64,000 nt of DNA from Chrysaora quinquecirrha (Eukaryota > Cnidaria > Scyphozoa > Semaeostomeae > Pelagiidae): assembly GCA_014526335.1 (NCBI GenBank), contig JACTAT010000179.1, positions 163,501 through 227,500 on the forward strand. The letters are read 5' to 3'. The position numbers and the translations under genes are program-made. The notes beneath the pieces are model-generated. The model worked only from the letters and a program-made list of their open reading frames with translations, did no database searches and had not been told where the DNA came from. Shown piece by piece: positions 1 through 10,204 of the stretch (position 1 is its first letter; each line of letters starts with the position of its first letter).

Positions 1-298
1 GAGGGATATCATCAGTATACGGTGGAGGATATTCAGTACTGCTATGGAGGGATATCATCAGTACAGTATATGGATACCATCAGTACAGTGGAAGATATTC
101 AGGACAGTGGACGGATATCATCATTACAGTGGAGGGATATCATCAGTAAAGTGGAGGATATTCAGTATTGTGGAGGGATATCGTCAGTACAGTACAGTCA
201 GTACTGAAAATCCTCCCCGGTACTGATAACATCCCTCCACTGTACTGAATATCCTCCACTGTACTGCACACCCTCCACTGTACTCGCATACATTACCC
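1..298. repeat. Short-period tandem repeat with an inverted right arm
   Basis: Units of about 20 bp built on GGATATCATCAGTACAGTGG repeat imperfectly from 1 to about 205. The same words then appear reverse-complemented from about 206 to 295 (CCTCCACTGTACTG repeated), so the block can fold on itself. Short reading frames here are only repeat translation. It probably continues to the left of the window. Confidence 0.8.
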
Positions 299-1420
299 GC
301 GGTGGTTATCATGTGGGATGCTAAAGCAGAAAATTCCATTTCTCTTTATAGAGACCAATGTCCCTCTCTCTAGTTCTTGGCAGTAAATCAGAAGAGAAAA
401 CAACGATCCATAATATTTTTAATATTATATATAAACAACAAAAACATAACCAGTTACAATCATTTTCAACGAATCTCACGATCCCCCCTCTAGCAAAGTT
501 ACACCCAGTTTCATACTGAGTTTTGATGTCCAACTGCGCTGTTATCACTATCCTTATTTGGTTAACATAAATTTTACAAAAATAACTAGTGATTTTACAA
601 GATCAACAACAACAAGATAATAATCATAATAATCCTAGGCAGATTCCCTAGGTGCATAGGAGATTCCCCGACACTCTTCGAGAAATGATGTGTTATTGTA
701 GGCTTTATTCATTCACTTTTAGTCATGTTTCGTATCCGTACTAGTTTGGATCCGACCCAAAGCGTTTAGTTTATACGGGATCCAAACAGAGCCAAATACG
801 AGCCGGCTCTACTTCTGAACAGATCCAGAAAATGCACGGATCCAAGAGATCTTGTGTAAACGGAAGGCTTTAGCCATTAATATTTGTTCCAGGGAAAGCG
901 ATAATGGCATGGAAAAGCAATAGCAACTGGCTGTGCAAAAGAAGTCCCTCAGCGCTGTGTAGCCAGTAATTGTCTATCTACTGAGATCTGTTGATGTTTT
1001 TATCATCATCGGAACTTCAGAATTGGCGGTCAGTGTGCCAGCCCAATGCCAAAATGTCCTTCGCTTCTGGGGGGTTGACGAAGAAACGAAGTTTTTTCCG
1101 AAGACCAGCACTATGTCCATGCAGACAACCAGACCCCTAAGACACTAACCGAATGCATGCACTCAGTGAAAGAAAAGACAAGTACATAAACCAAGCAAGC
1201 AGAGAGGGTGGGTCGGACAAAATTCTGTTTGACAAGCACTTTGAAAAGTTCCCCGTTCACAGTTTATGTTCAGTTTCAATGATAAGCACAGACCGCATGG
1301 CGAAAATTTATAGCCGCTAAATTTAAACGCACGAGTTAAACCGGTCACCATAGCAACACTGCTGTATAAGGAATTGCTTTGCATGAAATAGCTTTCACCA
1401 TCCATGAGGCACATCAAAAG
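299..1420. other. No gene recognised
   Basis: AT-rich sequence without a supportable coding exon. It is upstream of the first visible CERK exon and is presumably intron of that gene. Positions about 725-870 carry repeated GGATCC words (GTTTGGATCC, CGGGATCC, CACGGATCC) that may be an old repeat. Confidence 0.5.
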
Positions 1421-1522
1421 CTTCTCTCTCCCTAATGCGATGCAAGTGGGGGGGGGGGGGATAATAATATACAAGCCCTGTCACATACTAAACCCGAATA
1501 GATTTCATTTAGTCGTGCAAAA
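1421..1522. repeat. Dispersed repeat, shared with 63815-63920
   Basis: The stretch with GCGATGCAAG, a G-run, then CCCTGTCACATACTAAA and ATTTAGTCGTGC recurs with mismatches at 63815-63920 in the same orientation. Its identity is unknown. It may be the end of a larger element cut off at both places. Confidence 0.55.
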
Positions 1523-1603
1523 TTGGCTCTAGATCAGACCAATAGGACCAGAGCTGATCCAGTTTTTCTCGTGTATATGTTTGATTTTCATCTTATTTTC
1601 TAG

Positions 1604-1719
1604 CATTGTCTCTGTTGGCGGTGATGGGATGTTTAACGAGGCTTTAAATGGAGTACTTTTCCGTGAAGACTCATCAATAGTATCAAAACCTAAAATCAAA
1701 CTGGGAATCATTCCTGCAG
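1604..1719 (+). CDS. CERK: CERK exon: DAGK catalytic glycine loop
   Basis: The acceptor TTTTCTAG ends at 1603 and the donor GTAGGT starts at 1720. The frame gives IVSVGGDGMFNEALNGV and ends LGIIPAG. GGDG is the nucleotide-binding loop of the diacylglycerol kinase catalytic fold, and IIPAG normally leads into a serine/threonine-aspartate motif encoded by the next, missing exon. It ends in phase 1. Confidence 0.85.
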
Positions 1720-4700
1720 GTAGGTATGATGGTATGAAGTTATCATGTAGACCCAGGGCATCTTTTAAGGATTTTTGACTGCTGGGCCAAAAATTTCAAA
1801 GGGCCCATGCCTTCTAAGTATACAAATATGATTCCCATGAACTTATTCTCCTAACACAGGGCATATTTTAAGGAAATTTCCCAAGACCACAAGGGTGTTT
1901 GCGCTAAAGTCACACAGCGCACTGGAGGTGTGTTTATCAAGGGGGGTCAGAAGCATGCTCCCCCAGAAAATTTTCCAAAATACCATCTGCAGATTTCCTT
2001 AGATTGGTGGTTTGTCGTATTAGTTTTCGAAAACTATGTTATCAGAAATAACTTGAACCTTAACATCACCGTTTCGCTATCCATCACAAGAGCTTTTATG
2101 TTTTTGGAAAAAGAAAGACAGTAACACTTGTAGAATGAACAAGTTAAACTAGGTATTTTTGCTCAAAGCAACAAAATCACACCCCCAAAATCTTGAAAAA
2201 AGCTGGGTGTAGCTAGGGGGGTGAGGTGAGCCTGCAGATTCATCTGTTGTACTTGTACGTAACTCTATAAAAGAACACGGACAATTGGTAACTAGAAATA
2301 TTGCTTCGCTTCAAAAGAAAAGTACACCCCACACATTCAGATTTCCAAGACAACACTTTGGATTTTCAAGACCAAAAAGTGAGGGAAAAACCACGCTAAA
2401 ATAGGCCCTGCGTGTGGTGCTTTTCGCCATTGATATCGATCATCAACTGTTGCAAGTCACAGAACTAAGTCTGAATGGAAATCTATTTACTTTACTGTAT
2501 AGCAAAAACTGATAAACATTTTTACAGCTAATCAGTGAACACTTTTCTGCCTAATCTATGCGCATCATGCACCAATTTTTCCAAAAATTGAACTAAATTT
2601 TGATAATACCTATGTCAAAAGGGCCCATCATTGGTGGGGCAAAACCAGGATTTCAATGATCAGTGGTGGGGCAGCCGATGGGGCCTGGTGGGGCAATTAC
2701 CCCACCACTCAGTATGTTAAAAGATGCCCTGTGTAGACCTTTTCAATTCAAAGCCTCGTTTTCAAAATTTACGACAATTTGTTCGTGCAAAACTTTTGAC
2801 CTCAGATTCAGATTGAGCACTTCATTCAGATTCAGCGCTAAGGCAAATTTGCTTGCTTCTAGCCTCACAATGATGATTTCATAGAGACGAAAAGTTATGA
2901 AAATATGAAATTGTTTTGAATTTCACCGTTAAAATCGCCAGGAGTGAAATTTTACACCTTCGGTCGTTTTTCACGGTCAAACTCCTCATAAATTTTCCAA
3001 CTTCTAATCGCTATAAAATACATCTGAAGGACTAGAATAAAAATCGTAAAATTATGTCTCAACACTAAAATGAAGTTGCGGAATTCGAATCTCAAGTCAT
3101 AATGTTTCATTAACGCAATTTTTAATTTAGTTGAAAGGTGCATTCTTTATAGTATGATAATAAATTTATTGTGACTTTTAAAACTTTGATTTAGCTGCCC
3201 AAGCAAGATAAGCTCTGCTTCTCTTGGGTCGCGTAGAATACAAGTATTTTTAGCTTTTTACACTCTTTTTTTTTTATCAGAACCAGGAAATTTCGATTGA
3301 GGCTGGCTGTTCTTAAGTTATTGCCTTTCTTGAGCCTGAAATGTTCTTAATCTGTTCTAATTACCTTGGATACTTAGACAGTAATGTTTTTCAGTGAATG
3401 CCAGGAGTGGTACTAGATTTGTGCAAAAATGCAGCATGTTTGTCCATTTCTTTGTCTGCTTGCTTTTTATGTTCAGTCTGAGTGTCTTACTTTTATATTT
3501 AGCCGATATTTCTTAGGCATCTGAAAAGGCCCAACCTCAGCTTGTTCTTATCTTGTTCTTAAAATCTGAGCAAAATCCAGGCTCGTGCTCTTATAAAATT
3601 GTTCTTATAAAAAAGAGTGCATTTTGTAACCTTGTATTTTACGAAAAAACTTGAATTGAATTGAATTGAATATAGTCAAATTTCTGATTATTATTCATTG
3701 TTTATTTCATACTTGTTACACGCTTTTTTTTATAAGGAACCTACCTTAAGGCCTAGTTCTTAAAGTTCTTTATTTTTGGACCTCTTTTGAGGCAATTGTA
3801 GTTCCAAAAGTTCCTTTGTAGTTCCTTAATTTTAACTGCACTTACTTTATTTTGAGTAGGCTGTTATTTCTAGCCTTTTCAGCTAATTTAGGCCTACTAT
3901 GCATGCCGCATCCAGGCATGGGACCCCTAGTTTAACGTCCCTTCCGAAGGACGGCAGAGTGAGTTGTTTAGTCATCGATCTGGAAAGTCACCCATCCAGA
4001 TGCTGACCTCACACGACCAAGCTTAACTTCAGCTGTCTAACGGAGAACTGACTGAGAAGCTTGGCCACCCACTCACTTCGTCCCTCTATGACATGCGATA
4101 CCCTGTGATTCGATCCTTTCTCGTTTCTATTCTCATCTATTCTCATAACTATACGCGATAGTGCCCTGTGGCACTGAGGGTGCCCACTATCACATCGCGT
4201 CCTGTCCTTAAAACCCTCGAAACGCAGGTGGTGGGTGGATAGCTGATAAATCGCATACTTTTCATAATCTTCTCTGCCAACCTCTCTTCCTTTTCTATTC
4301 TTAATGTTGCTATTGGCGCATTTTTGTGAGTGCCCCTGGTTGGTTGGGCTCCCCTTGACTGTGTGCCGCGCGACTACTGGTTTATTTCTTTTTTGTACAT
4401 TATTATTATTTTAAATACAAAGTGCGCAATTCACGTAATTATTTCCCCGTTCCCGTTCCTGTGGTAAGAGGACAAGTGGAAATCTGAAGTGAGCCTTGTA
4501 CAACCGTAAACCCTCGAATTAGCCCCCTGAGGGCATAATTATTTTTCATCATTTTGGAGGGGGGCTAATTCGAGATGGGGGCTTAAACGAGGGGAGGGGG
4601 CTTATTGAATTATTCACAGAAGCATGATTTATCATCGACTAAAAGAATGCATTTTTCTGTCAAAACTCGATAAAGTATCAATATAGACTCAGAAGGCTAA

Positions 4701-7700
4701 CACCACGTGTCAGGGTTGGAGGCTTATTCGAGGGAGGGGGCTTATTTACAATTTCTCACTCTGGGGTGGGGGCTAATTCGAGGGGGGCAGTTTTCAGTTG
4801 CATTGTGTGAATGCGGTATAAATTAAAGGTAAAGGTATAGGTCATGGCTTTTATATAGCGCCGTTATCTATCACTGGACACATTCAGCAGCGCTTTACAA
4901 TTATTTACCCCCTTACCCCAGGCCATGCTATACTACCTGGGGAGTATATATCGACTCGCTTGCAGCCATACAGTCGGCGCTACGAGGGTTTTAAGGCCTT
5001 CATCAGTAAGGTACCAATTTTACACCTTGGTGCGGTGTCAAAGGTTTTACACCTTGTAAATTTGTGCTCCCTAGCCTGGATTTGAACCACAGACCTTGAG
5101 CCCAAATGGCGCAAATGCTATCCACTACGCTACGCTGCTTAGAACGTGAAATCAATCAACAGTTGGTGCTACTTTTTCTTAGAACTTATGCCGGTGAAGT
5201 GAGTTTTCTTCCTGCTCCTACCACTCAAGAACGTTCACAACAAAATGAGCGATGTGTAGCTGGGTATGAAATTTTTTTCTTCATCTTTTTTATCGTTACA
5301 CTCTTTTTTTTGTAAGAATATTGTTTATAAGAATTTTCAGGCTCAGAATTATCCTATTTTTAAGAATATTGTAAGAATATTGCTCAGCCTCAGCTCCCAT
5401 ATTTCTGTCTCATTTTTCAGCAGATGCCTGTTTTGCAATGTTAGACCGAAATTTTATGATTGTTAACAGCATTCTTTTTGTTATAATAGTTAAATATTTC
5501 TTTCGCTCGACCATACAGTATGAGTTGATTTTTCTTTAACTATGTTCCCCTAAAACCATATCAGGTTTGGAAAATAAAAATACTTTAAGAACATATTCAG
5601 GGTCAAAACGAACATTTCTTAAGAATATTACGCGTACGTAGAAAAGGGGCTTTCGAACACTAATTCGAATTTCGCATAATAGTCAGAATAGAGCCTCATG
5701 TAGTAACCATCGAAAAAACTGAATATTTTAAGAATCTAAAATAATAGAGAAGGTCCCCAGAGGTTGCAAAGGATTGTCATGAAAGAGGGACCGGCATGGG
5801 TACACCAAGAACCAGGCTTGCCGATGATTATTAATGAATATGTTGTATTTAACTATATTATGTTTTATCATTTTAGTTGCCAGAGATGCTTAGAAGATGA
5901 CCCATCAATCAACTCTGAAGATGTTAATGCATGGAAGACGATTCGAGGAAGGTTTTTTAATGCATTTGGAGCAAACATCGCTTGTAGATCTGCAATGGCT
6001 TTGCATGGAATTTCACCTAATACTCATTTAGGAGATGGTTATTTTGATTTGATTCTTATAAGAAAGTTAACAAGGCGGCAATATTTACGTTATTTGAGTA
6101 GCAGCAATCACGTGAGTAGTGACGTCATTTTTTTTACATAATACAGGAAAATACAGGAAATGTCACTTCATGGTACAAGAGAAAAGCGTTAATCAAACTA
6201 TTACAGTTAGTGTAGGTGACTGCCTTGGGTGACAGCATTATTGAAAATACAGACGAGGAGAAGTTGCTAGGAGTAATAATCGATCACAAATTAACTTTTG
6301 AAACGCATATTAATAAGCTATGTAAGGCTGGAAACAAGCTTTTTGCACTTTTACGTCTTTCTGCATCCACGGATTCCAACAAGCTGCGAATTTTAATGAG
6401 AGCCTTTGTAATGAGCCAGTTTCGATACTGCCCACTGGCTTAGATGTTCCATAGCAAGCATTTGAATACCAAAATTATTAAAATACACGAAAGGGCCTAA
6501 GCCTACTCATTACACTGCTCGGATGTTGAGCTTCAATTTGATGTATAGCTTTGAATTTTGATTATTTTGACAAACAGTTTCAAATGTCATTGCTCACTAA
6601 GCTTTGGCATCAAAGTTTTATTTGTTTTCTCGTAACAAAACAATCGATCTAAAAATAGACATCATGTTTGAACTCAGCAACATTTACTTAGTTTGTCGAA
6701 TGAATTTGATTTTTATAGGTGAATTATTCCAGATTTTAGATTCTGGATAGGTCTCTTGCCTTGCACGTTTTTCTTTATAAGAAACCGGTTTATAAGAAAC
6801 CTAGAACTAGACACCCCAATAGTTAAGAAACTTTTAGAACTAGGAGGAAGGAGTTAAGAAACTTAAAAAATTTTTGTGTCAGTTTTCCAACATTCACATT
6901 TGTGGACGTAGTAATCAATTCTCAAGCATTTCCGTGCGATTTCTCGCACCAGCATGGCTAATTCTTTGTAATACAATAATATTAATAATTTGCTTGCCAT
7001 ATTCACGTTTTTTTATCGTTTTTACTGCAATTTATTTCCATTAAATTAAGAAACTGTTAAGAAACTTTTAGAACTAAAATTGGGCCAAAAATTAAGAAAC
7101 TTTTAGAACTATGCCCCGAGCCAGGTTTCTTATAAAAAAAACGTGTAAGGTCCCGTAAGGAGATTTGTGTTTAATACTCATTGAGTGTTGAGATACATAC
7201 AATTTCATGTCGAAAATCCCATTTAGAAGCCAAATTTACTTCTTAAATTCATATTTCAAATTTTATTCGCAAATAGCATACTGATTGCATTGTGAAGCGT
7301 GAAAGTTTTTCCCGCGAAACTTTCGTATTTCCCTGATTTGCGAAAATTATTTCCGAAAATTTCGCGTTTCTTCTGAGTCGCGAAAGTCTCTTCCCGTGAA
7401 ACTTTCTCCCCTTTTAAAGTAGCTAGGGAGGGCCACCGGGCAAGTCTCTCGAAGTTAGTATAATCATACTCTCTTTTCTTTTTATAAGAATATTGTTTAT
7501 AAGAATATTGAGGCTCAGAATCATCCAATTTTTAAGAATATTGTAAGAATATTGCTCAGCCTCAGCTCCCATATTTGTGTCTCAATTTTCAGCAGATGCC
7601 TGTTTTGCAATTAGAACGAAACTTCATGATTGTTAATAACACTCTTATCAGATGATTTTTCTTTTAACTTCGTTCCCCTGAAACCAGATCAGGTTTGAAA

Positions 7701-9322
7701 AAATAAGAATACTTTAAGAATATATTCAGGCTCAAAGCGGACATTTCTTAAGAATATTGAGGCTGGACAAAATTTATGGTATTCTTATAAAAAAAAGAGT
7801 GTATGGTATAATTTATTCAACTTCTTTTTTCCAGCTTGACTTTGATTTTATTGAAGTATTCAAAGTGAAAGAAGTCAAATTTCATCCGATACAATTCAAT
7901 TCATCACAAGATGAGGAAGAAAATCATGATGATCAGAATAATGATTTGATTTCAAGTGACGTCACTGGAAGATCGTTATCGTCAGGAAGAAGAAATGAAC
8001 AGCATAGTGTTTGGATGATTGATGGTGAACTAATCGATGAAACTAATGTGCATATCAGGTGATTTCATTCTTATATCTATGGCTTCCTTTCTGGTATATC
8101 TCCATTGACGAATCTTCAAGAGGCTATTTCTAAAAGCAGGAACGAGGAATGACGCGGGGAATCTCGAGGAATGACACGGGAATCACGGGTAATCTCGAAG
8201 ATCTCGAGAAATCACGAGGAATCTCGGGCAATGTTTTGAAATATCGAGAAATCACTGAAATATGTCGAGGAATCACGGAGAATCAACGGGGATTCTCGAA
8301 ATTGCTGTTGATTGTCCTTTGTTTCCTGAGATTCCCCGTGATTCCTCGAGATTCCCCGACATATTCCAGTGATTTCTTGATATTTCCAAACATTGCCCGA
8401 GATTCCGCGTGATTTCCCGAGATCTTCGAGATTACTTGTGATTCCCGCATCATTCCTCGTTCCTGCTTTTAGAAAAAGCTCCCTCCAAGACCCTTTAAGC
8501 TTTTGAAATACAGGGTCAATGATTTCTACAACTAGCAAGTCTGTTGCGCTGCATCCACATAATCCCAGTTTGTTAAGTCTGCGATTTGGCTGAGATTATA
8601 GCCTTATATAGCGCCCAAAGTTTAACATCACAATTACAATTGCCTAGCGTAGTTTAACCGTTTTGGATTTTGGTTTAAATATGTGCTGCAAACAAGTGTC
8701 GTCGAGCAGTGTTGTTACCTAGGGGAGCGTTCGGGGGGCAGAGCCCCCTTGTTAACATTATGTCTCTCAACATGCTTTATTTGCAAAGATCTTAACGTAG
8801 AGTGTACATCCATTGTTATTTCTCTTGTCCGAAAAGGGGCCCTGGCATCTTTTCGAGTTTTGTCCGTTCTTGAAGGGTTTATTAATTGCGATAACTCGTT
8901 TTTTCTTCCTTTATTCGCAATCTCTCTATTTTCATGGATATTGAGACTTTTCCGATTGTAGTTTACACAGTTTGGTTGTTAAACCACTAGTGGGCATCAT
9001 ATTTTTATCGATTAAATATGGGTCTTAAGGAGCCACATCCCTCTCATGACGTCAGCAATGGGGCCCCCCTTGTTGACTTTTTCAGATATCACCACTGACG
9101 AAGAGGGTTATTTTCACAATGAAAGAATTATCAGAAGGAATGTATCAACTCCTTAACCATCTGAAACAAAACAAGTTGCGACTACCCCTGAGCTAACGAC
9201 ACCTGCTTATTGATTTGACCATGATTTTTTCCGTTTTTAGAAATCATCGCAAGCTCATCACACTTTTTGCGAACGGAATTGAAGAGATGGATGAAGAGAC
9301 ACCTACTTGCGGTCGATGCTAA
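1604..9322 (+). CDS. CERK: Ceramide kinase, C-terminal half (five exons; one or more exons missing)
   Basis: The gene encodes the lipid kinase that phosphorylates ceramide to ceramide-1-phosphate using ATP. Exons read are 1604-1719, 5183-5263, 5877-6111, 7835-8058 and 9241-9322 (stop TAA 9320-9322). Order and content follow animal CERK: the diacylglycerol-kinase-type SVGGDGMFNEALNG and IIPAG loop, YAGEVSFLPAP, a Cys-x-x-Cys segment, GDGYFDLILIRK, FDFIEVFKVK and LFANGIEE near the end. The last four exons join in consistent phase (2, 0, 2). The first ends in phase 1 but the next begins in phase 2, so at least one exon, for the about 85 residues between the GDG/IIPAG loop and SFLPAP, is missing between 1720 and 5182. 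That interval is almost entirely transposon. The N-terminal half lies left of the window. The gene is either broken, polymorphic or misassembled here. Family assignment is strong; function of this copy is uncertain. Confidence 0.85.
1754..2731. mobile_element. Non-autonomous hAT-like element with 8-bp target duplication
   Basis: The ends are inverted: CAGGGCATCTTTTAA at 1754 and TTAAAAGATGCCCTG at 2731. They are flanked by a perfect 8-bp direct repeat TGTAGACC (1746-1753 and 2732-2739). An 8-bp target duplication and CAGGG ends are typical of hAT transposons. There is no transposase ORF in the 978 bp. It interrupts the palindromic MITE at 2732-3150. Confidence 0.85.
2732..3150. mobile_element. 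Palindromic MITE, sister copy at 55540-55945
   Basis: Left terminal words CCTTTTCAATTCAAAGCCTCG and right ATTTAGTTGAAAGGTG are inverted copies. The interior (TTCAAAATTTACG, GATTGAGCAC, CACTAAAATGAAG) is also partly palindromic. The 55540-55945 copy shows the same order and a cleaner palindrome. Confidence 0.7.
3261..3619. mobile_element. MITE, TA-CACTC T-run family, GTTCTT subtype
   Basis: Left end TA then CACTC, a run of T and ATCAGAAC; right end GTTCTTATAAAAAAGAGTG. Internal words GTTCTTAA and TTGTTCTTA repeat several times in both arms. There is no ORF. It lies in the CERK intron. Confidence 0.7.
3719..3848. mobile_element. MITE fragment, TA-CACGC T-run family, AAGGAAC subtype
   Basis: The left end CACGCTTTTTTTTATAAGG follows a TA. 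The internal words AAGGCCTAGTTCTTAAAG and AGTTCCTTAATTTTAAC match, in order, the central inserted element at 54983-55104. The right terminus is not clear. Confidence 0.65.
3895..4445. repeat. Dispersed repeat containing GTTTAACGTCCCTTCCGAAGGACG
   Basis: The portion 3922-4085 (CTAGTTTAACG, CCGAAGGACGG, ACACGACCAAGCTTA, the closing CACTC) recurs at 23160-23345 with the same order. CCTTCCGAAGG is a short palindrome. The following 4100-4445 has no ORF and ends with ATTATTATTATTTTAAATAC, resembling the 3' end of a retroelement. The class is not determined. Confidence 0.55.
4505..4795. mobile_element. MITE with CCCTCGAATTAGCCCCC ends
   Basis: The left end CCCTCGAATTAGCCCCC and the right end GGGGGCTAATTCGAGGGG are inverted. 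Internal GGGGGCTTATTCGAGG words repeat at 4545-4615 and 4720-4790. It is non-coding. Confidence 0.75.
4806..5147 (-). mobile_element. tRNA-derived SINE with degenerate hammerhead-like segment
   Basis: On the minus strand a tRNA-like head lies at about 5147-5050: GTAGCGTAGTGGATAGC resembles an A box and GTGGTTCAAATCC a B box. The body follows, including CTGATGAAGG at about 5005-4996 and CCCTCGTAGCGCC just after. The tail contains GGCGCTATATAAAAGCC. It ends only about 35 bp before a CERK exon. Confidence 0.65.
5183..5263 (+). CDS. CERK: CERK exon: SFLPAP strand
   Basis: The acceptor CTTAG ends at 5182 and the donor GTATGA starts at 5264. The frame reads TYAGEVSFLPAPTTQ and ends RCVAG. It corresponds to the YxGxVSFLPA segment of animal ceramide kinases. 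It enters in phase 2 and leaves in phase 2, joining to CQRCLEDD of the next exon. Confidence 0.8.
5299..5634. mobile_element. MITE, TA-CACTC T-run family, AAGAATATT subtype
   Basis: It begins with CACTCTTTTTTTTGTAAG after a TA. AAGAATATTG recurs at least four times, and the interior (CAGCCTCAGCTCCCATATTT, CAGCAGATGCCTGTTTTGC) matches the copy at 7469-7801. The right end is ACGCG before TA. Confidence 0.7.
5877..6111 (+). CDS. CERK: CERK exon: C-terminal lipid kinase domain
   Basis: The acceptor ATTTTAG ends at 5876 and the donor GTGAGT starts at 6112. The frame gives CQRCLEDD, then NAFGANIAC and LGDGYFDLILIRK, which match the conserved CERK region with its Cys-x-x-Cys pair and the LGDG..DLILIRK signature. 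It leaves in phase 0. Confidence 0.88.
6150..6530 (+). mobile_element. LINE reverse-transcriptase 3' fragment
   Basis: The translation contains ENTDEEKLLGVIIDHKLTF, HINKLCKAGNKLFALLRL and MSQFRYCPLAWMFHS, across an in-frame stop at 6441. This is the typical region downstream of the polymerase core in CR1/Jockey-type LINEs. Only this 3' scrap remains, inside a CERK intron. Confidence 0.8.
6764..7145. mobile_element. MITE, T-run/ATAAG family, AAGAAAC subtype
   Basis: Ends CACGTTTTTCTTTATAAG and CTTATAAAAAAAACGTG are inverted, the right one followed by TA. The word AAGAAACTTTTAGAACTA occurs about five times, at both subterminal sides. There is no ORF. Confidence 0.8.
7469..7801. mobile_element. 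MITE, TA-CACTC T-run family, AAGAATATT subtype
   Basis: The left end CTCTCTTTTCTTTTTATAAG follows TA and the right end CTTATAAAAAAAAGAGTG precedes TA. AAGAATATTG repeats internally and the body matches 5299-5634. The right end lies only 33 bp upstream of a CERK exon, so the intron's branch region is squeezed between them. Confidence 0.82.
7835..8058 (+). CDS. CERK: CERK exon: FIEVFKVK segment
   Basis: The acceptor TTTTTTCCAG ends at 7834 and the donor GTGATT starts at 8059. LDFDFIEVFKVKEVKFHP corresponds to the conserved FxFVEVYRVKxFxF of CERK. An acidic variable loop follows, then SVWMIDGELIDETNVHIR, equivalent to the SxWNCDGE segment. Phase 0 in, phase 2 out. Confidence 0.85.
8110..8495. 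mobile_element. Foldback MITE made of GAATC/CGAGG subrepeats
   Basis: Two arms of about 155 bp (8129-8290 and 8320-8473) are inverted copies with outer ends TCTAAAAGCAGGA and TCCTGCTTTTAGA. Within each arm GGAATCTCGAGGAAT-type words of 9-12 bp repeat. Both strands give long but meaningless reading frames. It sits in the last CERK intron. Confidence 0.85.
8496..9240. other. Intron remainder, no feature recognised
   Basis: No domain, tRNA or clear element was found. A segment near 8595-8650 shares CCTTATATAGCGCC with the tail of the SINE at 4806-5147 and may be an old SINE scrap. Confidence 0.4.
9241..9322 (+). CDS. CERK: CERK terminal exon
   Basis: The acceptor CCGTTTTTAG ends at 9240. The frame completes an Arg codon and reads NHRKLITLFANGIEEM before ending PTCGRC and TAA (9320-9322). 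LFAxGIEE is the conserved C terminus of CERK. A polyadenylation signal AATAAA lies at 9425-9430. Confidence 0.85.
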
Positions 9323-9424
9323 CTTTAAAGAATTACCCTATATAATGGTCTAAAGAACTATCCCATATAATAGTCTAATATTGTTTACATCATTTTTAGA
9401 CCATTTATAACCATACCGTTCATA

Positions 9425-9430
9425 AATAAA
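9425..9430 (+). terminator. Polyadenylation signal of CERK
   Basis: AATAAA about 105 bp after the CERK stop codon. A second AATAAA is at 9509-9514. Confidence 0.5.
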
Positions 9431-9444
9431 TATTTTTTGCTCTC

Positions 9445-9835
9445 TCGTTTTTAGCTGTTTATGCGTATGTATCTTGTATAACTCCAGTATACAACTCTTT
9501 TGTACAAAAATAAATATTTTCTTTAATTTGAAACTGGTTGCTATTCAGGTGGTTGTTTTATATCTGTATTCTCTAATTTATATTTACGGCATAAACACGC
9601 CAGGAAAGAAATGAAATGAAAACGAAATGAAGTAAGATGAAATTGAAATTAAAAAATCGACCGCAAAAACTTGTCAGCGCCACATCTTTGAATAAGTTTC
9701 AAAACTACAAACATTTGAAGAGCAATATGCAGTTGCAATAGACGCACTTCTTCGCTAGATATTATTGTTGTTGTTGTTTACAATAGCCCTATATGGAGTG
9801 ACAAATGTGTTCTGTTGGATTGACAAATAAATAAG
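9445..9835. repeat. Duplicated CERK 3' flank, copy 1
   Basis: The segment from TATGCGTATGTATC through CGGCATAAACACGCCAGG, ATCGACCGCAAAAACTTG and GGAGTGACAAATGTG recurs at 10205-10585 with high similarity. Copies are in direct orientation. Confidence 0.85.
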
Positions 9836-9884
9836 CAGTCTAAGATTACTATCACGTCAAAGATTACTACCGTTTTCGGGTCCT

Positions 9885-10110
9885 TATCAAGAAGGTGCTG
9901 TGGCGACGAGTCCTGATGTAATCGAGCTGACTCGTGGTGTCAGGAGCTCAGTGTGGTCAAGGTTCGAACCCAGCCACGGTAGCGTCACAGCCAGGGTGGA
10001 GGTCTCGATTAGTCAACCTACTACTGAGATCTTAGCGACTGGTGCTAAAACACCATTTCACCTTCACCCTTTACCTATTAGACAAACCGTATATTCATAC
10101 TTGGTATAGA
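9885..10110 (+). mobile_element. tRNA-derived SINE (family A)
   Basis: Plus-strand head with GAGCTGACTCGTGGTGTC, then AAGGTTCGAACCCAGCC (B box). The body GGTCTCGATTAGTCAACC and CTAAAACACCATTTCACC follows. A sister copy lies on the minus strand at 44181-44390. It separates the two copies of the CERK 3'-flank duplication. Confidence 0.75.
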
Positions 10111-10204
10111 ATTTTGTGAACTCCTGTTTAATTAGACGCTACAATTACGCGACACATACATTATAACCTATAGGTTTTAATTCAGAGTTTTTATTGGTCT
10201 GCTA

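Noticed and set aside
8149..8538. Overlapping open frames on both strands
   Set aside because: They translate the CGAGGAATC foldback repeat; the similar products from the two strands show it is a palindrome.
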